This document shows positions 35,997 through 43,804 of a DNA stretch of 64,000 bases, piece by piece. Below the pieces are notes generated by a model. The model was not told where the DNA came from. It ran no database searches and was given only the letters and a program-made list of their open reading frames with translations. The position numbers were made by a program, and so were the translations under genes. Position 1 is the first letter of the stretch; every line of letters begins with the position of its first letter. The DNA lies in contig NZ_QRGR01000010.1 of NCBI RefSeq assembly GCF_003367245.1, positions 124,001 through 188,000 of the forward strand, in the 5' to 3' direction. This stretch comes from Pontibacter diazotrophicus (GTDB lineage: Bacteria > Bacteroidota > Bacteroidia > Cytophagales > Hymenobacteraceae).

Positions 35997-36362
35997 ATGG
36001 AAAAGCTAACGCAACAAGAGGAGGAGGCCATGCAGGTAATATGGACATTGGGTGGCGGATTTATCAAGGACTTTCTGGAGAAACTTCCTGAGCCTAAGCC
36101 GCCCTACACAACACTTGCCTCCACGGTGAAAAACCTGGAGAAAAAGGGATACCTCTCGAGTGAAAAGTTAGGCAACACCTACCGCTATGCACCCTTGATT
36201 TATGCGGAAGATTATAAGAAAAAATTTATGAAAGGCTTTGTGGGAGACTACTTTGAAAACTCCTACAAGGAACTGGTGGCCTTTTTTGCAAAGGAAAAGC
36301 AGATAAGCGCAGATGAACTGAAAGAGATTATTGACATGATCGAGAACAAAAAAGCGGAATGA
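35997..36362 (+). CDS. BlaI/MecI/CopY-family transcriptional repressor
   Basis: 121 residues. Winged helix at about 1-75 ('LTQQEEEAMQVIWTLGGGFIKDFLEKLPEPKPPYTTL' layout, recognition helix 'STVKNLEKKGYL'), then the helical dimer/cleavage region. In the classical pathway the partner metalloprotease triggers cleavage of this repressor. Its stop is followed after one base by the ATG of the M56 peptidase gene, so the two are one operon under the dyads directly upstream. Confidence 0.92.
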   Translation: MEKLTQQEEEAMQVIWTLGGGFIKDFLEKLPEPKPPYTTLASTVKNLEKKGYLSSEKLGNTYRYAPLIYAEDYKKKFMKGFVGDYFENSYKELVAFFAKEKQISADELKEIIDMIENKKAE

Positions 36363-36363
36363 T

Positions 36364-38124
36364 ATGCCAGCGCTAATTCTATATCTCCTGAAAGTAAATA
36401 TAGCACTGGTGCTTTTTTACCTGGCATACCACTTCGTGTTGCGGCGGCTTACCTTCTACCATCTGAACCGCCTGTTCCTGGTGTTCGGTGTGCTGTTCTC
36501 GATCCTGCATCCATTCATTGAGCTGTCTGTGCTGCTCAGCCAGCACGAGGAACTGGCGGTAATCCAAACTTATGCTGCCATACCCGCCTGGGCTCCTACT
36601 CCTACCGCCATGCCTGAGCAAACTACAGCTATTGACTACTGGCTTATACCTGTGGTGCTGTTCTGGCTTGGCACCGTTGTAATGGCAGGCAGGTTAATAC
36701 TGCAGTTTCTATCGCTCTCCGCTTTACACCGTGCTTCTGAACCTGCCTCTTATCAGGGAATAGACTTTAGAAAGATCAGCGGCATCAGGGAAGCTTTTTC
36801 TTTCTGGCAAACCATTTACCTGAACCCGGCACAGCATAAAGAAGATGAACTCAAATCCATACTCCGGCATGAGTTAATCCATGTAAAGGGATGGCACACC
36901 CTGGATGTGCTGCTGGCGGAACTGAGCACAATGCTTTACTGGTTTAACCCTGGAGGGTGGCTAATGAAAAAGGCCATGAAAGAAAACCTGGAGTTTATTG
37001 CCGACCAGCATGTAATGAGCGCAGGAACAGACAGAAAAGCCTACCAGTACCTCCTCCTGAAAGCTGCAGGCACATCTGAACCGCAGCTCGCCAATCAGTT
37101 TAATTTTCCATCATTAAAAAGAAGAATCGTTATGATGAACAAGAAAAAGTCTTCTCTGATGCATGTTGCCCGATATGCCGTACTTGTACCGCTTATAGTC
37201 ACGCCGATATTATTGATAGCCTGTAGTGAAAACGATGCAGACATGATATCGCCTCCTGTTCCACAGCCACAAGTATATAGCGTTGATGTAGAAGATGAAA
37301 TTCCTGATGTTGAAATATATGCACCTGATGCATCCACTGCCCCTGAAGATTATAAAAACTTCCTGAAACGAAACCCTGAGGTGAAACATGTAAGCTGGGA
37401 GGTGGAACATGTGGGCAGGATACATGAGGTTACAAAAGGCATTGCACAAAGATCAATTGTGATAGAATTGAATTCCGGTGACTCAGACATGTATGATTTG
37501 GATGATGAAAAAAGCGTTTCCGCTGCTGAAGCCAAATATGGAGAACTTCCAGCTCTGCCGGCGCCACCTGTTCCTTCTAAGCAAGAGCTGCCTCCATCAA
37601 CTTCCCGCATTGACAATCCCATAGGATTTCCAGACCCTGCTGGCCGAAACAAAGAGTTTTTGAAACGCAACCCAGCGGTAAAATCGATAAGTTGGGTGGC
37701 AAGCAGGAATAACAGAGAGGTAGAAGGCTTTGTCATTCACTTACAATCCGGAGGTTTCGAAACTTATCATTTAAGCAATGGCTCTGATACAGCAGCAGCT
37801 AAAAGCAAATATGGGGAACTGCCTGCGCTACCGCCTCCACCTCCACCAGTAAGAAGTGACATTCCTGTATACATCCCGGACGCATCTAATATCCATGAAG
37901 ACCACAGCGCATTTCTGAAGCGGAACCCGGAGGTGAAGCAGTTAGGATGGATGATAGGTGACAGCTTTGGCAGAAAAGTGCGGATGCTTGTAGTTTACCT
38001 GAAATCCGGAGACACCGAAACCTATGACTTAGACCACGACTACAATATGGATATGGCCGAAAGCAAGTACGGCACACTGCCCGCGCTGCCACCTCCACCT
38101 CCGCCAGTAAGAATAGAAAATTAA
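36364..38124 (+). CDS. BlaR1-like M56 metallopeptidase with three C-terminal repeats
   Basis: 586 residues. Transmembrane helices at about 5-23, 37-60, 93-115 and 275-290; zinc motif HELIH at 169-173 in the cytoplasmic loop, with 'NLEFIADQHV' carrying a further ligand near 210. After the last helix there is no penicillin-binding domain. Instead residues about 320-586 hold three copies of an 80-100-residue unit: FLKRNP at 333, 432 and 517, a W eight residues later, an SGD/SGG-x4-Y turn, and KYG-x-LPALPPPPPPV at the end (391, 482, 568). The repeats face the periplasm and could be the sensor. A ligand cannot be named. It works with the BlaI-like repressor upstream. Confidence 0.9.
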   Translation: MPALILYLLKVNIALVLFYLAYHFVLRRLTFYHLNRLFLVFGVLFSILHPFIELSVLLSQHEELAVIQTYAAIPAWAPTPTAMPEQTTAIDYWLIPVVLFWLGTVVMAGRLILQFLSLSALHRASEPASYQGIDFRKISGIREAFSFWQTIYLNPAQHKEDELKSILRHELIHVKGWHTLDVLLAELSTMLYWFNPGGWLMKKAMKENLEFIADQHVMSAGTDRKAYQYLLLKAAGTSEPQLANQFNFPSLKRRIVMMNKKKSSLMHVARYAVLVPLIVTPILLIACSENDADMISPPVPQPQVYSVDVEDEIPDVEIYAPDASTAPEDYKNFLKRNPEVKHVSWEVEHVGRIHEVTKGIAQRSIVIELNSGDSDMYDLDDEKSVSAAEAKYGELPALPAPPVPSKQELPPSTSRIDNPIGFPDPAGRNKEFLKRNPAVKSISWVASRNNREVEGFVIHLQSGGFETYHLSNGSDTAAAKSKYGELPALPPPPPPVRSDIPVYIPDASNIHEDHSAFLKRNPEVKQLGWMIGDSFGRKVRMLVVYLKSGDTETYDLDHDYNMDMAESKYGTLPALPPPPPPVRIEN

Positions 38125-38142
38125 TAAAACACCACATAAGGC

Positions 38143-38187
38143 CATCGCCCTTCCGAATCAGATTTTTACTGATTCAGAAGGGCGATG
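38143..38187 (+). terminator. Hairpin downstream of the BlaR1-like gene
   Basis: CATCGCCCTTCCGAATCA and its complement form an 18-bp stem with one mismatch and a 9-nt loop. Only short T runs follow, so it may be a weak terminator. Confidence 0.6.
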
Positions 38188-38262
38188 TTATTGACGGAGA
38201 GTTTGACTCACTCGTGCATCGACTACTATTTACCTGTTACACAGCTTATTTCTACAGCATCT

Positions 38263-38294
38263 GTTGCATATACAAATATTAACTTCTATCTTTG
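38263..38294 (+). promoter_or_regulatory. Promoter of the rplM operon
   Basis: GTTG at 38263-38266, a 20-nt spacer and TATCTTTG at 38287-38294. The leader to the rplM ATG is about 55 nt, a likely place for ribosomal-protein feedback, though no clear L13 operator is visible. Confidence 0.75.
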
Positions 38295-38357
38295 TGTCCA
38301 TTTTTCAATGACTGAAGAATCATAATTAAATAAATAAATCGCTTACAACCACTAAAA

Positions 38358-38807
38358 ATGGATCATTTAAGTTATAAAACCCAGTATGTCAACAAGAAGA
38401 CAGCCAACAAAGGCTGGGTGATTGTGGATGCTGGGCAAGGAAGCTTGGGTCGTGTAGCATCGGAAGTTGCTAAGATCCTGAAAGGCAAGCACAAGCCTTC
38501 GTATACTCCTAACACTGACTGCGGAGACAACGTGATCATCATCAATGCAGATGACACTCGTTTTACAGGCCGTAAGTGGGACCAGAAGTATTACCTGACA
38601 CACACTGGATACCCAGGCGGTCAGAAGAAAACTTCTCCACGCGAGCTGAAGGCGAAGTCGTCTACACTATTGGTAGAGCGTGCTGTACGAGGCATGTTAC
38701 CTAAAAGCAGATTAGGCAGCGAGATGTTCCGCAATCTGCACGTATTTGCTGGAAGCGAGCATCCTTTTGCCGCACAGCAACCAAAAGAACTAACCCTCAA
38801 TATTTAA
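38358..38807 (+). CDS. rplM: 50S ribosomal protein L13
   Basis: 149 residues, the normal size. The core 'WVIVDAGQGSLGRVASEVAKIL' (about 20-41), 'GDNVIIINADDTRFTGRKWDQK' and 'PRELKAKSSTLLVERAVRGMLP' match uL13. First gene of the rplM-rpsI-rpsB unit; 4 bases before rpsI. Assembles early in the large subunit and may bind its own leader. Confidence 0.98.
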   Translation: MDHLSYKTQYVNKKTANKGWVIVDAGQGSLGRVASEVAKILKGKHKPSYTPNTDCGDNVIIINADDTRFTGRKWDQKYYLTHTGYPGGQKKTSPRELKAKSSTLLVERAVRGMLPKSRLGSEMFRNLHVFAGSEHPFAAQQPKELTLNI

Positions 38808-38811
38808 TTTA

Positions 38812-39198
38812 ATGGAAGTTATCAATACATCTGGTAGAAGAAAAACCTCGGTGGCGCGCATATACCTGACGCCTGGGCAAGGGAATATCACTATTAACGG
38901 TAGAGATATCAAGGAATACTTCCCGAGTGAAGTACTTCAAACTATTGTGAATCAGCCCTTAAAAACCTTGGATTCAATTGGCAAATACGATATTAAAGCC
39001 AATATAAAAGGTGGTGGTGTAAGCGGCCAGGCTGAAGCACTTAGACTTGCTATCTCTAAAGCACTGGTAGAAGAAAACGGCGAGAACAAGCCAGCTCTGA
39101 AGGCAGAAGGTTTCATGAGAAGAGACCCTCGTATGGTAGAGCGTAAGAAGTTCGGTAAGCGTAAAGCACGTCGTTCATTCCAGTTCAGTAAACGTTAA
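38812..39198 (+). CDS. rpsI: 30S ribosomal protein S9
   Basis: 128 residues ending in the expected basic tail (RKARRSFQFSKR) that reaches the P-site tRNA. 'TSGRRKTSVARIYLTPGQGNITINGR' at the start and 'GGGVSGQAEALRLAISKAL' mid-protein are typical of uS9. Four bases after rplM, 21 bases before rpsB. Confidence 0.98.
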   Translation: MEVINTSGRRKTSVARIYLTPGQGNITINGRDIKEYFPSEVLQTIVNQPLKTLDSIGKYDIKANIKGGGVSGQAEALRLAISKALVEENGENKPALKAEGFMRRDPRMVERKKFGKRKARRSFQFSKR

Positions 39199-39219
39199 TT
39201 TTAAAGGTGTATCTACAAC

Positions 39220-39987
39220 ATGGCTAGTACTAATTATAAAGAATTACTTGAGGCAGGTGTGCATTTCGGCCACCTTACCCGCAAGTGGGACCCGAAGATG
39301 GCACCGTACATCTTCATGGAGAAAAACGGTATCCACATTATTGACCTGAACAAAACGCTGGTTGCCCTTGATGAAGCTACTGCTGCTATCAAGAACATCG
39401 CGAAGTCTGGTCGTAAGATTTTATTCGTAGCTACTAAAAAGCAAGCGCAGGAAATCGTATCTGAAGAGGCGAAACGCCTGAAGATGCCTTACGTAACTGA
39501 CCGTTGGTTAGGTGGTATGCTGACGAACTTCGCTACTGTGCGTAAGTCATTGAAAAAGATGTCTACCATCGACAAAATGATGAAAGACCCTGAGCAGTCT
39601 AAAGCCCTTGCAAAGCGTGAGAAGCTGATGCTTTCCCGTGAGCGTGAGAAGCTTGACCGCGTACTTGGTGGTATCACTGACCTGTCAAGACTGCCTGCAG
39701 CGCTGTTCATTGTTGACGTAAAGCGTGAGCACATTGCCGTAAAAGAGGCTCAGAAACTGAACCTGCCAGTTTTCGCTATCTGCGATACAAACTCTAACCC
39801 AGAGCAGGTAGATTTCCCAATCCCTGCAAACGACGATGCTTCTAAGTCTGTGTCGCTTATCGTATCATTGGTAGGTAAGGCGATCGAAGAAGGTTTGTCT
39901 GAGCGTAAGGTGGACAAAGAGGAAACTGAGCGTAAGCGTTCTGAAGAAGAAGGCATCAAAGCAAAGCAAGAAGCTGACGAGCAATAA
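39220..39987 (+). CDS. rpsB: 30S ribosomal protein S2
   Basis: 255 residues. Hallmarks: 'LLEAGVHFGHLTRKWDPKMAPYIF' (about 9-32), 'TDRWLGGMLTNFATVRKS' and 'VDFPIPANDDASKSVSLIVSL'. The C-terminal tail is rich in Glu/Lys, as in other Bacteroidota. Third gene of the operon; tsf follows after a terminator-like hairpin, so read-through or a separate tsf promoter is needed. Confidence 0.98.
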   Translation: MASTNYKELLEAGVHFGHLTRKWDPKMAPYIFMEKNGIHIIDLNKTLVALDEATAAIKNIAKSGRKILFVATKKQAQEIVSEEAKRLKMPYVTDRWLGGMLTNFATVRKSLKKMSTIDKMMKDPEQSKALAKREKLMLSREREKLDRVLGGITDLSRLPAALFIVDVKREHIAVKEAQKLNLPVFAICDTNSNPEQVDFPIPANDDASKSVSLIVSLVGKAIEEGLSERKVDKEETERKRSEEEGIKAKQEADEQ

Positions 39988-40013
39988 GCTTAAAGTTCAT
40001 ATTGCACTATAAT

Positions 40014-40056
40014 AAACTGAACATTGAGCCCAGCTGCTTCAATGTTCAGTTTGTTT
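40014..40056 (+). terminator. Hairpin between rpsB and tsf
   Basis: AAACTGAACATTGA at 40014-40027 pairs perfectly with TCAATGTTCAGTTT at 40039-40052 and GTTTT follows. A partial terminator that would lower tsf relative to rpsB is plausible. Confidence 0.75.
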
Positions 40057-40123
40057 TAGGGGTTCAGGCTCCATCACAGAAATAATTTTAATTACTAATT
40101 CATAATTCTTAATTATAAAGATC

Positions 40124-40960
40124 ATGGCTATTACAGCACAAGATGTTAACAAACTCCGTCAGGAAACCGGAGCAGGTATGATGGATTGCAAGAAGGCACT
40201 TACAGAAGCTAACGGCGACTTTGAGGCTGCTAAAGATATTCTGCGTAAGCAAGGTCAGAAAATTGCAAACAAGCGTGCCGACAACGCTACTTCTGAAGGT
40301 CTGGTTCTGACACAGGTAAGCGAAGATGGCACAACAGGTACAGTAGTAGCAGTTGCCTGCGAAACGGAGCCCGTATCTAAAGTAGAAGACTTCCGCAACT
40401 TGGCGAAGCAGGTGCTGGATGTTGCCGTTTCTACAAAAGCAGCTTCTAAAGAAGAACTTTTAGCAACACCACAGGCTGACGGCCGTTCACTGCAAGACCA
40501 CATCACGGACCTGATGGGTAAAATCGGTGAGAAAATTGATGTTGTTTCTTACGAGACTGTTTCTGCTGAAAAAGTAGTTTCTTACGACCACTCTAACGGT
40601 AAGTTAGGTGTGCTGGTAGGTTTAACAAATACTGGCGGCAAAGAAGAAGTAACTGAAGTTGGTAAAGACGTAGCGATGCAGATTGCTGCCATGAAGCCAA
40701 TTGCAGTTGACAAAGACGGTGTGGATGCCGCTACTGTTCAGCGTGAAATCGAGGTTGGTAAAGAGCAGGCGCGTGCCGAAGGCAAGCCAGAAGCTATGCT
40801 GGAGAAAATCGCGCAGGGTAAGCTGAACAAGTTCTACAAAGAAAACACTTTGCTGAACCAGGAGTTCGTAAAAGACTCTTCTCTTTCAATTGCCCAGTTG
40901 CTTGACAAGACTAACAAAGGCATGACAGTAACTGAGTTTAAGCGTGTAGCTATCGGTTAA
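40124..40960 (+). CDS. tsf: Elongation factor Ts
   Basis: 278 residues. N-terminal UBA-like part 'VNKLRQETGAGMMDCKKALTEANGD' (about 8-32) and the TDF-type core with 'LANKRADNATSEG' context and 'VAVACETEPVSKVEDF' near 74 are clear. It recharges EF-Tu with GTP during translation. Separated from rpsB by a hairpin and 136 bases; ends at a strong terminator. Confidence 0.97.
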   Translation: MAITAQDVNKLRQETGAGMMDCKKALTEANGDFEAAKDILRKQGQKIANKRADNATSEGLVLTQVSEDGTTGTVVAVACETEPVSKVEDFRNLAKQVLDVAVSTKAASKEELLATPQADGRSLQDHITDLMGKIGEKIDVVSYETVSAEKVVSYDHSNGKLGVLVGLTNTGGKEEVTEVGKDVAMQIAAMKPIAVDKDGVDAATVQREIEVGKEQARAEGKPEAMLEKIAQGKLNKFYKENTLLNQEFVKDSSLSIAQLLDKTNKGMTVTEFKRVAIG

Positions 40961-40980
40961 TCATAACCTAATAATAACAG

Positions 40981-41009
40981 AAAAGCCCGCCTTACAGCGG
41001 GCTTTTTTT
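40981..41009 (+). terminator. Terminator of tsf
   Basis: AAAAGCCCGC-cttaca-GCGGGCTTTTTTTA: 10-bp stem, short loop and seven T residues, 20 bases after the stop. Its A-rich left arm could also serve the convergent small gene. Confidence 0.9.
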
Positions 41010-41030
41010 ATGGCTATACTTTTTTACGAT

Positions 41031-41273
41031 TTACCCATTCCGCCTGACCGTCGACACAAAGGCATCGCGCATATCTGTAAAGCGATTCATGGCTGCCTCC
41101 AAAAAATCCTCATCCAGGAGTTCTTTCGCGCCATCATCACCATTTACGTCCATTTCGCTTATTTTATATGTCTGTTCAAAGTCTCCTTTTTCCAGCTTGA
41201 TCAGGTATTTCCCGTTCCAGGCCATCAGCGTGACCTTCATGTTCGGATTTGGTATGTCGGCTACAGTTCTCAT
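41031..41273 (-). CDS. Small hypothetical protein, 80 aa
   Basis: Begins MRTVADIPNPNMKVTLMAWN and reads 'GKYLIKLEKGDFEQTYKISEMDV', a likely beta-hairpin, before a helical acidic part ('AKELLDEDFLEAAMNRFTDMRDAF'). It resembles short conserved proteins common in this phylum, but I cannot name the family. Cytoplasmic. Convergent with tsf, sharing its terminator, and 120 bases downstream of nothing on its own strand, so a single-gene unit. Confidence 0.7.
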   Translation of the reverse strand: MRTVADIPNPNMKVTLMAWNGKYLIKLEKGDFEQTYKISEMDVNGDDGAKELLDEDFLEAAMNRFTDMRDAFVSTVRRNG

Positions 41274-41393
41274 ATTTTGATGTGTTAATTTGGTTAATGT
41301 GCTACTAAAGAGGATAAGCCATGGAAAGGTGTTGCCAGTAAAGCCTTTTATCCTTTATAATAAAATCCTTCTTCTAAATTCATTTGTCAGGCT

Positions 41394-43208
41394 TCAGACT
41401 TTCTCTTCTGCTATATCGATGCCCATGAGTTGCATGAGCTTGCTGGCATTAAAACTACGGCAGATGCCTTTCGTTAGCTTGTAATCGAACCTGATTTCAT
41501 CGCCTATAATGTCACTGTTGAAGCTGTAATTCTGCACGCTTCCCGGTAACTCTTCCTCCATGGCTCCCAATTCCAAATCATGCGTAGAGATGAGGCCGGA
41601 GGCATTGCGGTGGTGCAGCTGCCGGATAAGCGACATAGCCCCCAGGTGGCGGTCGCGGGAGTTGGTGCCTTTTAAAATCTCATCCAAAAGATAGAAGACA
41701 GGCTGCCCCTTTTCCGTCAGTTCCAGCAGCATGCGCAGGCGCTTTAATTCAGCATAAAAAGAGGACGTATTCTCCGCGAGGTTATCTGCTGTGCGCATGG
41801 CCGTGTATACCTGTGCCGGAGCAACAATCAAGCGGTCAGCACATGCAGGAGCGCCCATCAGAGCCATGACCATGTTGATGCCCACTGTACGCAGGAACGT
41901 TGTTTTACCAGACATGTTAGAGCCCGTGATGACCATCGTGTGGCCGATACCCTGTGTCTCAAAATCATTGGCAACGGGCCTTACCGAGAAAATCAGGGGA
42001 TGCGCTAAGGCCACTGCCCTGTACTCGAAAGGCTGCTGACTTAACTGCGGCACTGCATATTCCGGATGTGCATGCTGGAAAGCGGCTATACTTGCTAAAG
42101 CCTCTATTTCTGCCAAAATATCTAAAGACTCCTTCAGCTGCGGCAGGAATTTGTCCCGCCAGTTCTCCAGGCGATACATCCATACGAAATCCCACATCAG
42201 GATGGTGTTCAGGAAAAAGGCCATGAGCGTGCTGAGGCGCCAGGAGAAATAGTCGATGATGTTAGCCAGTTTATACAGGTTTGCGGAGGACGTACCCGAG
42301 CGCTTCAGGCCCTGCTGCAGTTGCTGTAGCCTGGGTGCTGAAAACTGGTGCTGCTCTATATGCTGCAGTTGTTTTGTGTAGCTGCGCATGGCTTCATATA
42401 TCCCGATGCTTTTCTCGTAGTACTCATCCCGCTCTACCCGAAACTTATACGCCAGCCAGAACTGCGCCAGCAGGAAGGCCACTGCTATCCAGCCGCTGAA
42501 CCCGTAAAACCAAGCCGCAATGGCCGCCAGCGTCAAGAGCGGAAGCACAAACAACAGCACCTTTACCCAGGGATGCTGCCTGAAAAATGTCTTATCAGAA
42601 AACCAGGCAATAAAACCATCAGCCGGCTGCTGGTCGTGCTTGTAGTGCATCGGGAGGGCCAGCAAAGCCTGTAGCCAGTCTAACTGCTCAGGCTGAGCCA
42701 GTTCCGCCACGGCCTCCTGCCGCAGTGCCACCTCTGATGGAGAAGCTGCTGCGCGAAACCAGGAGGCTAAGCGGCTTTTCCCAATGTCTGTCACGGAGCG
42801 GTTCATCAGCTGGAATAGCGAATTCTGGCCGAATATGTCGAGGTCAGAGGTATACGGATGCTGATCGTTGATGAAAGCATTGCCACCATCAAAGTTCTTT
42901 AATTTACCTTGCAGCCGCTCCACCTCCTGCTCGTTTACACGCCGCAGCAGCACCAGTTGCTGGTGCTTAAAGTCGAGGCGGCTATGCCAGCGCAGCACAA
43001 CTATAAACAGGGCATAGAACAGCAACACGCTGATAGCTCCCTCCGCCATTTGGTAGTTACTGAAAAAATACCATGCTACAGCAACACCGGCTACAAACAC
43101 AGCTACCCGAAGCCAGGACACCAGGCTTGATTTAGATGCTGCTTTACTCTCTTCTCCGGCGATTGCTTCGGCGCGGGATGTATATAATTCTTCTCTTGTT
43201 TTGCTCAC
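41394..43208 (-). CDS. MutS-like ATPase (MutS2/MSH-related, without mismatch domain)
   Basis: 604 residues from a GTG at 43208, chosen because the frame upstream of it (to 43322) overlaps the RidA gene. N-terminal segment has two or three hydrophobic helices (about 25-70 and 195-235), unusual for MutS and suggesting membrane association. The C-terminal MutS ATPase is intact: Walker A GSNMSGKT, 'FLRTVGINMVMALMGAPACA', 'DNLAENTSSFYAELKR' and Walker B 'FYLLDEILKGTN'. The mismatch-recognition domain and the Smr domain are both missing. Function is unproven; a DNA-structure role is possible. Eleven bases after ridA, same strand. Confidence 0.85.
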   Translation of the reverse strand: MSKTREELYTSRAEAIAGEESKAASKSSLVSWLRVAVFVAGVAVAWYFFSNYQMAEGAISVLLFYALFIVVLRWHSRLDFKHQQLVLLRRVNEQEVERLQGKLKNFDGGNAFINDQHPYTSDLDIFGQNSLFQLMNRSVTDIGKSRLASWFRAAASPSEVALRQEAVAELAQPEQLDWLQALLALPMHYKHDQQPADGFIAWFSDKTFFRQHPWVKVLLFVLPLLTLAAIAAWFYGFSGWIAVAFLLAQFWLAYKFRVERDEYYEKSIGIYEAMRSYTKQLQHIEQHQFSAPRLQQLQQGLKRSGTSSANLYKLANIIDYFSWRLSTLMAFFLNTILMWDFVWMYRLENWRDKFLPQLKESLDILAEIEALASIAAFQHAHPEYAVPQLSQQPFEYRAVALAHPLIFSVRPVANDFETQGIGHTMVITGSNMSGKTTFLRTVGINMVMALMGAPACADRLIVAPAQVYTAMRTADNLAENTSSFYAELKRLRMLLELTEKGQPVFYLLDEILKGTNSRDRHLGAMSLIRQLHHRNASGLISTHDLELGAMEEELPGSVQNYSFNSDIIGDEIRFDYKLTKGICRSFNASKLMQLMGIDIAEEKV

Positions 43209-43219
43209 AAAATTAAGGG

Positions 43220-43675
43220 TTATGCTGCCTCTTCCTTCTCCGGTGCACCCATGGTGGCGATGCACTTGAGTTCGATAGCAATAGGAGTTGGCAGCCTGTT
43301 TACCTCCACCGTAGTACGGCAAGGTTGATTGTCTTTAAAGTACTCGGCGTAAATTTGGTTATAGATTGTGAAATCAGCCTTCATGTTTGTCAGAAACACA
43401 GTCACGTCCACTAAGTTTGCCCAACCGGAACCGGCTTCTTCCAGAATATAACGCACGTTCCGGAACACTGCATGGCACTGCGCCGCAATGTCGTAGGCCA
43501 CAATGTTGCCTGCCTCATCCAGTTCTACGCCCGGTATCTGCTTCGTACCCCGTTCGCGGGGGCCTACACCCGATAGAAACAGCAGGTTTCCGACGCGGCG
43601 CGCATGCGGGTACAAACCTACAGGCTCCGGTGCTTTAGATGATGTGAAGGGCTCTTTTTCATTTGCCATAGTCAA
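43220..43675 (-). CDS. RidA/YjgF-family protein
   Basis: 151 residues. Family marks: 'PVGLYPHARRVGNLLFLSGVGPRE' near the start, 'NVRYILEEAGSGWANLVDVTVFLTNMKADF' mid-protein, and the ligand-binding Arg in 'PCRTTVEVNRLP' (about 122). RidA members hydrolyse reactive enamine/imine intermediates from PLP enzymes; this one is longer than the 128-residue archetype and its substrate group is uncertain. Directly upstream of the MutS-like gene with an 11-base gap. Confidence 0.88.
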   Translation of the reverse strand: MTMANEKEPFTSSKAPEPVGLYPHARRVGNLLFLSGVGPRERGTKQIPGVELDEAGNIVAYDIAAQCHAVFRNVRYILEEAGSGWANLVDVTVFLTNMKADFTIYNQIYAEYFKDNQPCRTTVEVNRLPTPIAIELKCIATMGAPEKEEAA

Positions 43676-43717
43676 AGATAAAAAGAATGGTGGATTATCC
43701 CCTCTGTACGTTTAAAA

Positions 43718-43749
43718 GCAAAAGAGCTGACATACTGCCAGCTCCTTTC
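43718..43749 (-). terminator. Terminator of the sigma/anti-sigma operon
   Basis: On the - strand GAGCTG-gcagtatgt-CAGCTC followed by TTTTGC, about 55 bases past the stop of the DUF4097-like gene. Confidence 0.6.
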
Positions 43750-43804
43750 TCACCTTAACAAACTCAATTACAACAAACAATAGGTAAAACTGTTTCAGAA
43801 CAGC

